From the NCBI GenBank assembly GCA_026874595.1, contig JAPPUL010000069.1, positions 186,001 through 250,000 of the forward strand: 64,000 nt of DNA. The letters are read 5' to 3'. This DNA comes from Sipunculus nudus (lineage: Eukaryota; Annelida; Sipuncula; Golfingiida; Sipunculidae). Below, piece by piece: positions 39,786-49,765 of the stretch; positions within the stretch are counted from its first letter, which is position 1; every line of letters begins with the position of its first letter. The notes under the pieces are model-generated. The model did not search any database. It had not been told where the DNA came from and saw only the letters and a list, made by a program, of their open reading frames with translations. Both the position numbers and the translations under genes were made by a program.

Positions 39786-41206
39786 TATTCACGTTCTGAC
39801 AGCGGCTTCCCTTTCTCTTTTTTTGAAAGCTCTATTAACTCTTCCATCGTGTACACCTTCTTACTTTTTCCACTTTTTAAATCTATCTCTTCCATATATA
39901 CATAGCTTGCCATAGGATAATAATTTATTGCATTTTCAACGTAATATTGTCCCTTCGGAAAATGCTTTTCATTTACTCCCTTCGCTTCCATCATATGTTT
40001 TGCATTCTTACTCGACAACCTAACGTGGATTGCTTTTATTTGTATCTTAAACCCTTCTTGCCCTGATTTCGCTCTTTCTAGCTTTAAACTTGGTTCCCAT
40101 TCCCGTACCTCTCCTTGCCTAAGCCTATTGTCAGATACCTTTCTTGCCGGTGACCACTCCCAATGTTGCCATATCTTATATTCTGCCTTATAAAGCTCTT
40201 TATTACTTGCATCAAGAAGTTTTGCATATACTAATATCATCCTTTCTGGATCTGCTGTTGGCAAGTAATGACCTGCGTTCTCGTTCTTTAGCAATACCTT
40301 AAGTTTTATCTCCTCTCCCTCATGATTTATATCAGATACTTTTACACGAAGTGCAGATTTATAGCCCCTTTTAAGCAAATTATCGTAACTGTGATACCAT
40401 TTTGGTATCCCTCCTCCTACCCAGTTGTGTTGTCTTGCCTTTCTTGGCTTTAAGTTTTTCATGAAGGGGACTAATAGCCTTTTCTCCTCCGGCATATGAC
40501 AACTAACACAGCTTTGTTCGCTTCCATAAATATTTACTAAAGACTTTTGACCCAAAGCAAGCTCTTCTTTCGTTTTAAACCAGCATACTAAATTCTCAGT
40601 TATCCCTACACCCTTCGGACTATGGCATCTATAGCATATCTCCTGCAGAAACCTTTTGTCCTTCTTTACCGGATGTGGTGCTTTCTTACTTCCGTATGGC
40701 CCTATTATATATCCCTCTCCATCCCCTTGGGTCCGCACATGGCACACCGCGCAAGTTATCGCTTCCTTTTGCATTTTTACATCAAATCTTGGATTCTCAT
40801 CCTTCAGCGGCAGGTAGATATTCCCCCCTGCAAACCCTGCTTTAAACCCTTTTAGTACATATTCTCGCTGGTTTTGGATAGGAATATGACAATTTAAACA
40901 TACCCACTTCGGAGAACTCTCTTTTGTTAGCTCTGCTTGGAATTGTATGTCACTAAGCGCATTAGAATGTGTCGACTCCTTCCATTCTTCATACTCTTTC
41001 GTGTGACACGCTTTGCAATTCTCCGCCTTATACCCTGCAAGCCCTTTCACCCTCTTCACTTCCGGCAACACAAAGGCATACCTTTGTGTTGCCTTGTCAA
41101 ACCTATCTTCAAGACGTACCTCTCGAGCAAATGTATACCAGTACGCTACTCCAAGTATTATTACAGCCCCAAACAAAAATAAACCAAACCTTTTCAATCT
41201 TTTCAT
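39782..41206 (-). CDS. Membrane-anchored pentahaem c-type cytochrome
   Basis: 474 residues. An N-terminal membrane anchor or signal (about 7-26) is followed by five CxxCH haem-binding motifs, with first cysteines at residues 64, 103, 152, 191 and 233. The first half resembles the cytochrome c554 group (C-K-A-C-H-T-K-E-Y-E-E-W-x-x-S-x-H). The second half (about 280-440) is a haem-free beta-rich domain containing E-N-A-G-H-Y-L-P-T. It probably moves electrons in the periplasm. Redox partner unknown; the downstream lipoprotein-like gene order (lipoprotein first, then this gene) suggests a common unit. Confidence 0.88.
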   Translation of the reverse strand: MKRLKRFGLFLFGAVIILGVAYWYTFAREVRLEDRFDKATQRYAFVLPEVKRVKGLAGYKAENCKACHTKEYEEWKESTHSNALSDIQFQAELTKESSPKWVCLNCHIPIQNQREYVLKGFKAGFAGGNIYLPLKDENPRFDVKMQKEAITCAVCHVRTQGDGEGYIIGPYGSKKAPHPVKKDKRFLQEICYRCHSPKGVGITENLVCWFKTKEELALGQKSLVNIYGSEQSCVSCHMPEEKRLLVPFMKNLKPRKARQHNWVGGGIPKWYHSYDNLLKRGYKSALRVKVSDINHEGEEIKLKVLLKNENAGHYLPTADPERMILVYAKLLDASNKELYKAEYKIWQHWEWSPARKVSDNRLRQGEVREWEPSLKLERAKSGQEGFKIQIKAIHVRLSSKNAKHMMEAKGVNEKHFPKGQYYVENAINYYPMASYVYMEEIDLKSGKSKKVYTMEELIELSKKEKGKPLSEREY

Positions 41207-41259
41207 GCCTTCATCCCTTTCCTACACTACAGCACCACGTAACTATTTTGAAAACTTAG

Positions 41260-42189
41260 TTAGTTCTTAAACATATAGTCTGCCTGTTTACCACGATTTT
41301 CTGGAGTCCAGTACGGAAAAAATTCCGTGTACTTAAGTTCTTTACTAAATTTCTCCTTCTGGCTTAACAGTGTGTGCGGAAACGACTTGTCCAATATATA
41401 CACATTCTTTTTATCACCATAGCTTACACTTACCTCTATCGCTTCTTTCCCTTTATATTCAGTCGATTTATTAGTTACATTTGCTTCTTGTACTTTTGGA
41501 TAATCTTTACTTATTGATTCTTGCGATAGCTTCGATGTCCCCGGAGGATGATTCCCAAGCAGGGTTTGTACCATATTTATTTTGTAACTACTTTCTCCCA
41601 AACGAAACCTTACGTATACCGGTAGCGCATCGTAAAATGTGTCGAATTCATCTGTTGGCTTCTTTAATACTATTGTACCATGATTGTTCCAATACGAAAA
41701 CCAGGTGAACATCCCTACCTGATCTCGTACCCTCTCATATATCATGAAGTTATTACCACACCCATCCTGACTCCCCATTGTATACTTCAATACGTTCCCA
41801 TTGTCTATATCAAAAAATATATCCGATTTGAACGAGTAATTATATGTTCCTGTTCTAAACTGATCATACGTAGAAAACTTGAGCACTGCTGAATTCATCT
41901 CTTTTGCCGTCGTTTTAACATTCTTGCCCATCCTCCATGGCTCCTTCACAAGAACTGTCATACTATCTAATAATTTACGGCCTGCTCCATACCATTTCAC
42001 ATTCCCATTATACCTTTGATATTCTCCTTTTCCCTTGTTCCAATGCTCGTCTTGTAGAAACGCTATGTCCTTTTTACTCTTCTTTAAATGAGTATATTTA
42101 GTGTTTTTCGAACATGACCCAAATATTATCCCTACACTTACTAATAACATAGTTAGAACTATCCCCACAACCCTATTTCGTTTTTTCAT
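41260..42189 (-). CDS. Lipoprotein of unknown function, paired with pentahaem cytochrome
   Basis: 309 residues. The signal peptide ends in the lipobox F-G-S-C (about residues 23-26). The mature part is rich in aromatic residues and Lys. It has stretches such as L-K-F-S-T-Y-D-Q-F-R-T-G-T-Y-N-Y and a central domain with G-C-G-N-N-F, suggesting an outer-membrane or periplasmic beta-barrel-like binding domain (LolA-like fold is possible). The family is not recognised. It starts the two-gene unit with the cytochrome, 53 bp apart on the same strand, which suggests a shared electron-transfer or assembly job. Confidence 0.72.
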   Translation of the reverse strand: MKKRNRVVGIVLTMLLVSVGIIFGSCSKNTKYTHLKKSKKDIAFLQDEHWNKGKGEYQRYNGNVKWYGAGRKLLDSMTVLVKEPWRMGKNVKTTAKEMNSAVLKFSTYDQFRTGTYNYSFKSDIFFDIDNGNVLKYTMGSQDGCGNNFMIYERVRDQVGMFTWFSYWNNHGTIVLKKPTDEFDTFYDALPVYVRFRLGESSYKINMVQTLLGNHPPGTSKLSQESISKDYPKVQEANVTNKSTEYKGKEAIEVSVSYGDKKNVYILDKSFPHTLLSQKEKFSKELKYTEFFPYWTPENRGKQADYMFKN

Positions 42190-42333
42190 TTCATTTCTCC
42201 TACTGTTTTATTTTACATAGGTTATAACCTAACTTAATAAATATAATATATATATATTGTTATTTATTTATTTTTTTCTCTCAACACTTATTCTCTCAAC
42301 AATCTTTTATTACTTTATCTAGTTTATAAATAA

Positions 42334-43308
42334 TTATTTGAATAAGGCTCCTGAACAACTTGAACCTGCTCCCGCTGTACAGGCAAAACAGTAATCTCTT
42401 ACCTCTATTCCTTTTACTATATCTACGCTTTTATGCTTTAGTACATCATCTATTGTTAGTATTTGCCCTTCTTCTCCTTTACAATGCACTTTTGATATTA
42501 AGTTAAAATCACAATCAAACAACTTGCCTTCATAATTTATCGATAACTGCTTCTTACACATCAAATGGGGTAATGTCGATTTATTAAAGTGGGATTCAAG
42601 AAAATTAAGATACTCCTCGTCCAAGTTCTTCTTTCTAAGATACTTCTCATACCTGCCTAGTAATACATTATTAAAGACATATAATGAATTGAAATCTATT
42701 GAAAAATCAGCCTTAAGACGTTTCTTATAATCAGATTCTAAGCCCTCTTGTGCCGGGGCAAGAGCAAAGTTGTTATCACTTGGCATGGCTGGGTTATATA
42801 CTAAATTTAAAACTAATTTACTACCATAACCCCTCATATTTAATAGCTTTAAGCCCTCTATACTCTTATCATAAACCCCTTTGCCCCTCATAGCATCTAC
42901 ATTTTCACGCAGATAGCAGGGCATGCTTGCTACTACCTCAACTCCATAAGCCTCAAAAAACTCTGGCAAATCTCTATACCCTTCCTCGAAAAAGATAGTG
43001 AGATTAGAACGCACTATTACTCGCTTATTATTTATCTTCGCTTCCTTAACTATATCCCTAAAACCAAAATGACTCTCAGGTGCACCCCCTGTTATGTCTA
43101 TTAACTCTATTTGTTTAAAAGAACGTATAACCTCAATTATCTTGTCTTTTACTTCCTTACTTATCTCTTCTTCTCTATCCGGTCCAGCTTCTATATGACA
43201 GTGAAAGCATCTTTGATTACATTTTCTACCAAGATTTAATTGTAATGTGCTCACCTTATCCTTACTCATCTGACTCCCAACAATTTCAGCAAATCTCGTC
43301 TTTGTCAT
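42334..43308 (-). CDS. arsS: Radical SAM protein of the ArsS / arsenosugar-biosynthesis family
   Basis: 324 residues. The cluster motif C30-x3-C34-x2-C37 lies in G-R-K-C-N-Q-R-C-F-H-C-H-I-E-A-G-P. The C-terminal Cys-rich segment reads Y-C-F-A-C-T-A-G-A-G-S-S-C-S-G, with further C-K-K-Q and F-D-C-D-F sites, as in the radical SAM/Cys-rich family that includes ArsS (DUF3641). ArsS-type enzymes attach adenosyl groups to dimethylarsenite. No arsM, arsR or other arsenic gene is adjacent, so the role is only by family. It is 150 bp from the divergent cinA. Confidence 0.85.
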   Translation of the reverse strand: MTKTRFAEIVGSQMSKDKVSTLQLNLGRKCNQRCFHCHIEAGPDREEEISKEVKDKIIEVIRSFKQIELIDITGGAPESHFGFRDIVKEAKINNKRVIVRSNLTIFFEEGYRDLPEFFEAYGVEVVASMPCYLRENVDAMRGKGVYDKSIEGLKLLNMRGYGSKLVLNLVYNPAMPSDNNFALAPAQEGLESDYKKRLKADFSIDFNSLYVFNNVLLGRYEKYLRKKNLDEEYLNFLESHFNKSTLPHLMCKKQLSINYEGKLFDCDFNLISKVHCKGEEGQILTIDDVLKHKSVDIVKGIEVRDYCFACTAGAGSSCSGALFK

Positions 43309-43455
43309 AGCTTATAAAAACCTCCTAAAATAAATTTAACTTATATGGTATGCTTTTTATAAAACATTATAAATAAATATATTATATTTATGCTGTTTAA
43401 TGACATAGTTTGTCTTTAATCATAATATCTTATAACTACTCTCATTTGTAAGAAT

Positions 43456-44697
43456 ATGCAGTGCCACATCTTTATAATTGGAAATGAGCTCCTAAATGGA
43501 GACATAAGCGATACCATTTCTTCATACTTACAAGAAAGGCTATCTCTTATATCTATACCCACTATGAAAATAGCTATTCTTCCCGACAAAGTCCAAAATA
43601 TTAAAAATGAGATTATTCAAAGTATAAAACAAAACGTTAACTATATATTTATAACAGGTGGACTTGGGCCTACTGAAGATGATATTACTCGAAATGCCAT
43701 TGCCCTTGCCATAAATAAAAAACTTGTTAAAAGCCATCCTGAACTTACAAAGCTTAAACAAAAGTTGAATACTAAAACCATTTCCAAAACTCAAGAACGT
43801 CAAGTATTCTTCCCCTTAAATACAACCATTATTGAAAACGATAGAGGTACTGCTCAGGGCATTTATATAGTACATGAGAATTCACATATCTTTGCTATGC
43901 CCGGTGTTCCTTTTGAAATGAAGCATATGTTTGAAAACAATATTATACCTTTAATTAAAGGAAGTCCCATAAATAGAAGACGCCTTGTTGTAAAAACATT
44001 TGGCATTGGCGAATCTACTCTTAATAACATAATCAAAGATAAGATAATTAAAGGCTTTAAAGACATATCTTTTGAAATCACAGCAGCATTTGATGGTGTT
44101 CGTATAAAAATATATTCTAACTCTAATAGCCTTTCTAATACCCTTTCTAAATCTTCTTTTGATAAACTTGCCATAATAAAGTCAGCGTGTTGTAAAGAGC
44201 TTGGTAAACACATTTATGCCTTTGACCAAGAGACTATGCAAAGCAATTTATATAAAATCCTAACTGCAAAAAAGCTTACTCTATCAACCGTAGAATCCTG
44301 TACAGGAGGGCTTGCTGGAGCCTATCTTACAGACTATCCTGGAAGCTCTTCCTTTTTTAAAGGCTGTATTGTTGCTTACTCAAATGAGATAAAAGAACAA
44401 GTTGTTAAAGTTGATAAAGACATTTTAGTAAAACATGGTGCGGTTAGTAGCGAAGTTGCAATTGAGCTTGCCAAAAATGGTAAAAAGATTTTACAAAGCG
44501 ATATTTGCGTTGCTATAACAGGCATAGCAGGGCCTGGAGCAGACGATACACAAAAAGAGATCGGAAGCGTCTTTTTTGCTCTTATAAAAAAAGATAATAC
44601 TATTATTTCAAAGTTTATGCACTTCCAAGGTGATAGACAGTTAATACGTAAAAAAGCCGCCTTCTTTGCTCTTAACTTAATTAGAACATCTACCTAA
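43456..44697 (+). CDS. cinA: CinA-like protein (nicotinamide-nucleotide amidase / competence-damage family)
   Basis: 413 residues with the usual two parts: an N-terminal MoCF-like COG1058 domain (1 to about 170, with I-I-G-N-E-L-L-N-G-D and T-G-G-L-G-P-T-E-D-D) and a C-terminal CinA amidase domain (about 255-410). The latter has E-S-C-T-G-G-L-A-G-A, A-Y-S-N-E-I-K, and G-I-A-G-P-G. It probably recycles nicotinamide mononucleotide and removes damaged pyrophosphates. Start ATG at 43456. Confidence 0.93.
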   Translation: MQCHIFIIGNELLNGDISDTISSYLQERLSLISIPTMKIAILPDKVQNIKNEIIQSIKQNVNYIFITGGLGPTEDDITRNAIALAINKKLVKSHPELTKLKQKLNTKTISKTQERQVFFPLNTTIIENDRGTAQGIYIVHENSHIFAMPGVPFEMKHMFENNIIPLIKGSPINRRRLVVKTFGIGESTLNNIIKDKIIKGFKDISFEITAAFDGVRIKIYSNSNSLSNTLSKSSFDKLAIIKSACCKELGKHIYAFDQETMQSNLYKILTAKKLTLSTVESCTGGLAGAYLTDYPGSSSFFKGCIVAYSNEIKEQVVKVDKDILVKHGAVSSEVAIELAKNGKKILQSDICVAITGIAGPGADDTQKEIGSVFFALIKKDNTIISKFMHFQGDRQLIRKKAAFFALNLIRTST

Positions 44698-44832
44698 ATA
44701 CTCTCTAAAAGACAAAGCACTATAAAAAAAAAGTTAAAAAAGGTTTATCAGTTTATACTTTCATGAACTTTATTAGATTAATATGTACATCTAAAACAAT
44801 GTATTTAAAAGCTATGTATTAAGGGAAAGAAA

Positions 44833-47800
44833 ATGCCAAAACGCACTGATATTAAATCTATACTAATAATAGGGGCTGGTCCTATTGTGATAGGACAAGC
44901 GTGTGAATTTGATTATTCAGGTTCACAAGCTTGTAAGGCTCTTCGTGAGGAAGGTTATCGGGTCGTACTTATAAATTCAAATCCAGCAACCATAATGACA
45001 GATCCTAATATGGCGGATGCAACCTACATAGAACCAATTAATAAAGAGATTATAGAAAAAGTGATTGCAAAAGAAAGACCAGATGCCCTACTACCAACAT
45101 TAGGCGGCCAAACAGCTCTAAACAACGCTTTAGAACTTGCTAAAAGCAAAGTACTTGAAAAGTATAACGTGGAAATGATAGGCGTAAATATAGACTCAAT
45201 TGAGAAAGCCGAAGATAGAAACAAATTTAAAAGCCAAATGACAAAAATAGGCATCCCAACTCCTAAAAGCTCAACTGCAAAGAGCTTAGATGAAGGTTTT
45301 AGAATATCAAAGGAAATAGGCTATCCGCTGGTGATAAGACCGTCTTTCACACTGGGCGGAACAGGAGGCAGTATAGCATATAACAAAGAGGAGTTTGCAC
45401 TACTTGCCAAACGAGGTCTTTACGAAAGTCCGGTAAGTGAGATATTGATTGAGGAGTCAGTTGTTGGATGGAAGGAATATGAGCTTGAGGTAATGCGAGA
45501 CAAAGCAGACAATGTGGTAATAATCTGTTCTATAGAGAACTTTGATGCTATGGGCATCCATACTGGTGATAGTATAACGGTTGCCCCACAACAAACCTTG
45601 TCTGACAAAGAGTATCAAAAGCTAAGAAACTATAGCATAAAAATCATAAGGGCAATAGGCGTTGATACTGGGGGTTCTAATATACAATTTGCCATAAATC
45701 CAAAAGATGGCAGAGTAATAGTCATTGAGATGAACCCTCGTGTTTCAAGGTCAAGTGCACTTGCCTCAAAAGCAACAGGTTTTCCTATTGCTAAAATAGC
45801 CGCCAAACTCGCTGTTGGATATACTCTCGACGAACTTTATAATGACATAACAAAAAAAACGAAAGCAGCATTTGAGCCAACTCTAGATTACTGCGTTGTT
45901 AAAATACCAAGATGGTCATTCGAAAAGTTTCCAAATGCAAGTAATAAGTTATCAATACAAATGAAGTCTGTTGGCGAGGTTATGGCAATTGGCCGTACTT
46001 TTAAAGAAAGTTTTCAAAAGGCTATTCGCTCACTTGAAAATGGTAAAAGCGGGTTTGTAAATAAGCTTTTTGATAAACTTAAGGACTATAGCGAGGATGA
46101 GAAAAAGAGTTTGCGGGAGGAGCTTATCCCATTACTTAGCTTTGCAGACCCAGATAGAATATTTTATATAAAGGACGCATTTGGAATAGGTTTTAGTAAA
46201 GAAGAGATATATGAGTATAGTAAGATAGATTTATGGTTTTTGAATCAGCTTAAGGGACTTGATGAGTTTGAGACAAAGCTTTATAAACCGCTTTTTAATT
46301 ATACAAAAGAGTTAATGCGTGAGGCAAAACGAAAAGGCTTTTCCGACAAACAAATCTCAGATTATACAAACTCAAGTGAGAAGGAGGTTCGGAAGTATCG
46401 AAAAGAGCTTGGAATAATACCTACCTATAAGGTAGTAGACACATGCGCAGGCGAGTTTGAATCATATACTCCATACTTTTATTCATGCTACGAAGAAGAG
46501 GATGAATACTTAAATACAAAGATAGCAGATAAAAAGGTTTTGATAATAGGAAGTGGCCCAAACCGAATAGGACAAGGAGTTGAGTTTGACTATCTTTGTG
46601 TGCAAGCATCCTATGCCTTAAGAGAGGCAGGTTATGGCAGTATAATGGTAAACTCAAATCCCGAAACCGTATCAACCGACTACGACACCTCAGACACATT
46701 ATATTTTGAACCCCTAACCACAGAAGACATTTTAAATATATACGAAAGAGAAAAGCCACAAGGAGTAATAGTCCAGCTTGGCGGTCAAACACCTTTAAAC
46801 TTATCAAACGAGCTTGAGGGTTACGGGATAAATATATTCGGAACCTCAACAGAGTCAATAAAGGAAACTGAAGACCGAAACCGCTTTAAAGGCTTATTAC
46901 AAAAACTTAAACTATTGCAGCCAATAAATGATATAGCATTTAGCAAAGACGAGTTACTAAAAAAGGCAAACACCATATCCTACCCTCTGCTAATAAGGCC
47001 CTCATACGTACTAGGAGGTCGGGCAATGGAGATTGTATATAGCCAGGAACAACTTGAAGGCTATACAAAACAAATAATAAAGGAGGATATAGGCTTTCCG
47101 ATTTTAATAGACAAGTTCTTACAAAATGCTATAGAATTGGATATAGATGCCATATCAGACGGTTATGATACTATAATATGCGGAATAATGGAACATATTG
47201 AAGAGGCAGGTATTCACTCAGGCGACAGCGCTTGTATATTACCTCCTGTAAATATAAATGAAAAGTGCCTAAAAGAGCTTAAAGAGCAAACGCATAAAAT
47301 AGCAAACGCTCTTAGTGTAAAAGGTTTTATAAATATACAATACGCATTAAAAGAAGATAAGATATATATAATAGAAGCAAACCCAAGAGGCTCACGTACT
47401 ATACCATTTGTAAGTAAAGCCAAAGGTGTTGCCTGGGCAAAGATTGCATGTTATGTTATACTTGGTAAAAGAATAAAAGATCTTAAAATAAAAAAACCAA
47501 AAACAAACTACATAGCAGTAAAAGAGGCAGTCTTACCATTTAACAAATTCCCTGAAGAGGATGCAATACTAGGTCCTGAGATGCGTTCAACAGGCGAGGT
47601 AATGGGTATAGATAAACATTTTGGCAAAGCATTTGCAAAATCTCAAATAAGTCTTAATATGAACTTCCCAAGTCACGGTAATATTTTTATAAGCGTTGGC
47701 AAGCTAATGAAAGAACGTATCTTAGATGACATTAAAAAGCTTTATAAACTAGGTTTTAAAATATATGCAACAGAAGGAACAAAAACTTACTTAGCAACTC

Positions 47801-48069
47801 ATAATATACCATCAGAACAAACAAATAAATTAGACGAAGGACGGCCTAATCTAATAGACCTATTAATAAACGATAGTATAAACTTAATAGTTAATAGCCC
47901 CGTAAGCCAAAAAGATGTAAAAGATGGTCAATACATAAGAAAGGCTGCTATAAAATACAATATACCATTAATAACAACAGCACGAGGATTTAGTGCATTA
48001 GTTAGCGGCATAGAAAAGATGAAAGATGAACAGCTTAGTGTAACTCCATTACAAGAGTTATTTCAATAA
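44833..48069 (+). CDS. carB: Carbamoyl-phosphate synthase large subunit
   Basis: 1078 residues, normal length. Two homologous ATP-grasp halves (about 1-400 and 555-935) each open with a nucleotide loop, G-A-G-P-I-V-I-G-Q and [13 protein letters not shown], separated by an oligomerisation domain. It ends in an MGS-like allosteric domain (about 940-1078). Makes carbamoyl phosphate for pyrimidines and arginine. carA is not next to it. AAGGGA lies 9 bases before the ATG. Confidence 0.96.
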   Translation: MPKRTDIKSILIIGAGPIVIGQACEFDYSGSQACKALREEGYRVVLINSNPATIMTDPNMADATYIEPINKEIIEKVIAKERPDALLPTLGGQTALNNALELAKSKVLEKYNVEMIGVNIDSIEKAEDRNKFKSQMTKIGIPTPKSSTAKSLDEGFRISKEIGYPLVIRPSFTLGGTGGSIAYNKEEFALLAKRGLYESPVSEILIEESVVGWKEYELEVMRDKADNVVIICSIENFDAMGIHTGDSITVAPQQTLSDKEYQKLRNYSIKIIRAIGVDTGGSNIQFAINPKDGRVIVIEMNPRVSRSSALASKATGFPIAKIAAKLAVGYTLDELYNDITKKTKAAFEPTLDYCVVKIPRWSFEKFPNASNKLSIQMKSVGEVMAIGRTFKESFQKAIRSLENGKSGFVNKLFDKLKDYSEDEKKSLREELIPLLSFADPDRIFYIKDAFGIGFSKEEIYEYSKIDLWFLNQLKGLDEFETKLYKPLFNYTKELMREAKRKGFSDKQISDYTNSSEKEVRKYRKELGIIPTYKVVDTCAGEFESYTPYFYSCYEEEDEYLNTKIADKKVLIIGSGPNRIGQGVEFDYLCVQASYALREAGYGSIMVNSNPETVSTDYDTSDTLYFEPLTTEDILNIYEREKPQGVIVQLGGQTPLNLSNELEGYGINIFGTSTESIKETEDRNRFKGLLQKLKLLQPINDIAFSKDELLKKANTISYPLLIRPSYVLGGRAMEIVYSQEQLEGYTKQIIKEDIGFPILIDKFLQNAIELDIDAISDGYDTIICGIMEHIEEAGIHSGDSACILPPVNINEKCLKELKEQTHKIANALSVKGFINIQYALKEDKIYIIEANPRGSRTIPFVSKAKGVAWAKIACYVILGKRIKDLKIKKPKTNYIAVKEAVLPFNKFPEEDAILGPEMRSTGEVMGIDKHFGKAFAKSQISLNMNFPSHGNIFISVGKLMKERILDDIKKLYKLGFKIYATEGTKTYLATHNIPSEQTNKLDEGRPNLIDLLINDSINLIVNSPVSQKDVKDGQYIRKAAIKYNIPLITTARGFSALVSGIEKMKDEQLSVTPLQELFQ

Positions 48070-48122
48070 CTTAAAACAAGTATACTTACTTTTTTTTTTT
48101 TAAACTCCAAATTGTAACTACT

Positions 48123-49559
48123 GTGTTAAAAAAGCTAGGGATAGCTTTTACTAATATGAGGAATATATTAAATATATTATATATATTTATAGTAGTATAT
48201 ATAACCAGCTTATTACTTGTAAGCTGCTATTATGATGGTCTTAACACTATAATATACCCAGCCCCACCTAAAATCGAAACAAATGACTCATGTAAAGCCC
48301 CCTATTCAAGCTACACCACGGTAAAGAACCAAATAGAACTTAATGACGCTCTACAAAATAATCTAAATCATTGTTTAGTAGCTGATATAGTAATTGACAT
48401 AAGCACATGGAAACAAATTCCTAAGTTTAGTGGACATCTTTATGGAAACAGCAAAACTTTAACCATTAATACAGGAACTACTACTAATTACATCCCTCTA
48501 ATAAATGTTATAGACTCAAGTGGTAATATAGAAAGTATATCTATTGCTGTTAATGCTTTAATTGAGTCAAATAGCAATACTGCTTTACTCGGATTTAAAA
48601 ACGAGGGGAAAATAAAGGATATAAGACTAGTTGGCAATGGACAATTAAGTGGAACTGGCTATGTCGGAGGACTTGTTTCCATTAATGCTAATCATATAGA
48701 AAATATAACTTCGAATATAAAAGTTGTCAGTAAGGGAGGCTCTTCTGATAATGATGTTGGAGGTCTTGTTTCCATTAATGAGAATAATGGGGTAATAGAA
48801 AACTCCTCTATAGGCAATACTGCTATCGTTAACCGAGGCAAAGGCCACCTAGGCGCAATAGCAGGAGAGAACAAAGGCTCTATAATAAAATGCAAAGTAA
48901 TAAATACTGAGATTGAATTTGGGTTTGAAATAGAAAACGTAGGTGGTATAGCAGGAGCAAATCAAGGCTCTATTATACTATCAGCCTCTAAAACAAATAT
49001 AAAACCTATACAACAAGCAACACTAACCAAAAATGTAAATATAGGAGGACTTGTTGGGCTAAATAACAACAAGATAGAAAAATCATACGCTAATAAGCCT
49101 ATTATTGAATTATATGATGTAGATAGTGCAGCACAAATACATGCAGGAGGGCTGGTTGGATATAATACAGAAGGAACTATACTATATTCTTATGCCTCAA
49201 ATACAAATTTCAATGCCAAGATATCTAACAGTCTACTTGCTGGTGGCTTAGTTGGATATTTCTATAAAGGTACAATTACAGAATCTTATGCTGCTTTTAC
49301 AAGTGCATCAAATAGTAATAATATAGGTAACGTTATAGGAAAAATAAATACGCAAGATACCAGTATGACAAATGTATTCAGTCATCTTGTATCAAACCCT
49401 CAGCTTCAAATAATCGGAGTAGGAACAAACACCGACATAATATCACAAGACCTAACAAGTACTGCAAGCTTACCTAATGACTTTACAAGTTCAATATGGG
49501 AATACGCTAAAGCCTCAAATTATAACTTACCAACACTAATAGATAATCCTCACCAATAG
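48123..49559 (+). CDS. GLUG-repeat surface lipoprotein 1
   Basis: 478 residues. The signal peptide ends in the lipobox L-V-S-C, then comes an N-terminal module with a Cys pair (D-S-C-K-A-P ... N-H-C-L-V) and the pattern F-S-G-H-L-Y-G-N-S-K-T-L. At least seven GLUG-type repeats follow (V-G-G-L-V-S-I-N, V-G-G-I-A-G-A-N, I-G-G-L-V-G-L-N, A-G-G-L-V-G-Y and so on), predicted to form a beta-helix at the cell surface. Start is GTG 48123; an ATG at residue 12 is an alternative, and neither has a clear ribosome-binding site. First of three related tandem genes. Confidence 0.82.
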   Translation: MLKKLGIAFTNMRNILNILYIFIVVYITSLLLVSCYYDGLNTIIYPAPPKIETNDSCKAPYSSYTTVKNQIELNDALQNNLNHCLVADIVIDISTWKQIPKFSGHLYGNSKTLTINTGTTTNYIPLINVIDSSGNIESISIAVNALIESNSNTALLGFKNEGKIKDIRLVGNGQLSGTGYVGGLVSINANHIENITSNIKVVSKGGSSDNDVGGLVSINENNGVIENSSIGNTAIVNRGKGHLGAIAGENKGSIIKCKVINTEIEFGFEIENVGGIAGANQGSIILSASKTNIKPIQQATLTKNVNIGGLVGLNNNKIEKSYANKPIIELYDVDSAAQIHAGGLVGYNTEGTILYSYASNTNFNAKISNSLLAGGLVGYFYKGTITESYAAFTSASNSNNIGNVIGKINTQDTSMTNVFSHLVSNPQLQIIGVGTNTDIISQDLTSTASLPNDFTSSIWEYAKASNYNLPTLIDNPHQ

Positions 49560-49765
49560 ACGCTACTTTCCTAAGTAATACTACTCTCCTCTTCTAATCA
49601 TATCCTAAAACTAAAAACTGATATCCTAAAACTAAAAAAAAAAATCATATCGTAAAAACAAACTCTCCTATGCTTTATAAGACTCAAGTTAAACCCCCCG
49701 CCATTAAACCCCCCAAGTAGGTGTTAATACTAGTGGCGATCAAAGACAATCAATAGAGGAAAGTT
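49560..49765. repeat. Intergenic spacer with two short direct-repeat pairs
   Basis: 206 bp between GLUG genes. ATATCCTAAAACTAAAAA occurs at 49600-49617 and 49621-49638 (21-bp period), and TTAAACCCCCC at 49689-49699 and 49704-49714 (15-bp period). The second pair is the most C-rich stretch of the region. No known riboswitch core was recognised. Confidence 0.65.

Noticed and set aside
49640-49765. Riboswitch before the second GLUG gene
   Set aside because: The C-rich repeat pair suggested structure, but no c-di-GMP or other known riboswitch core could be matched and no pairing G-rich segment exists nearby.
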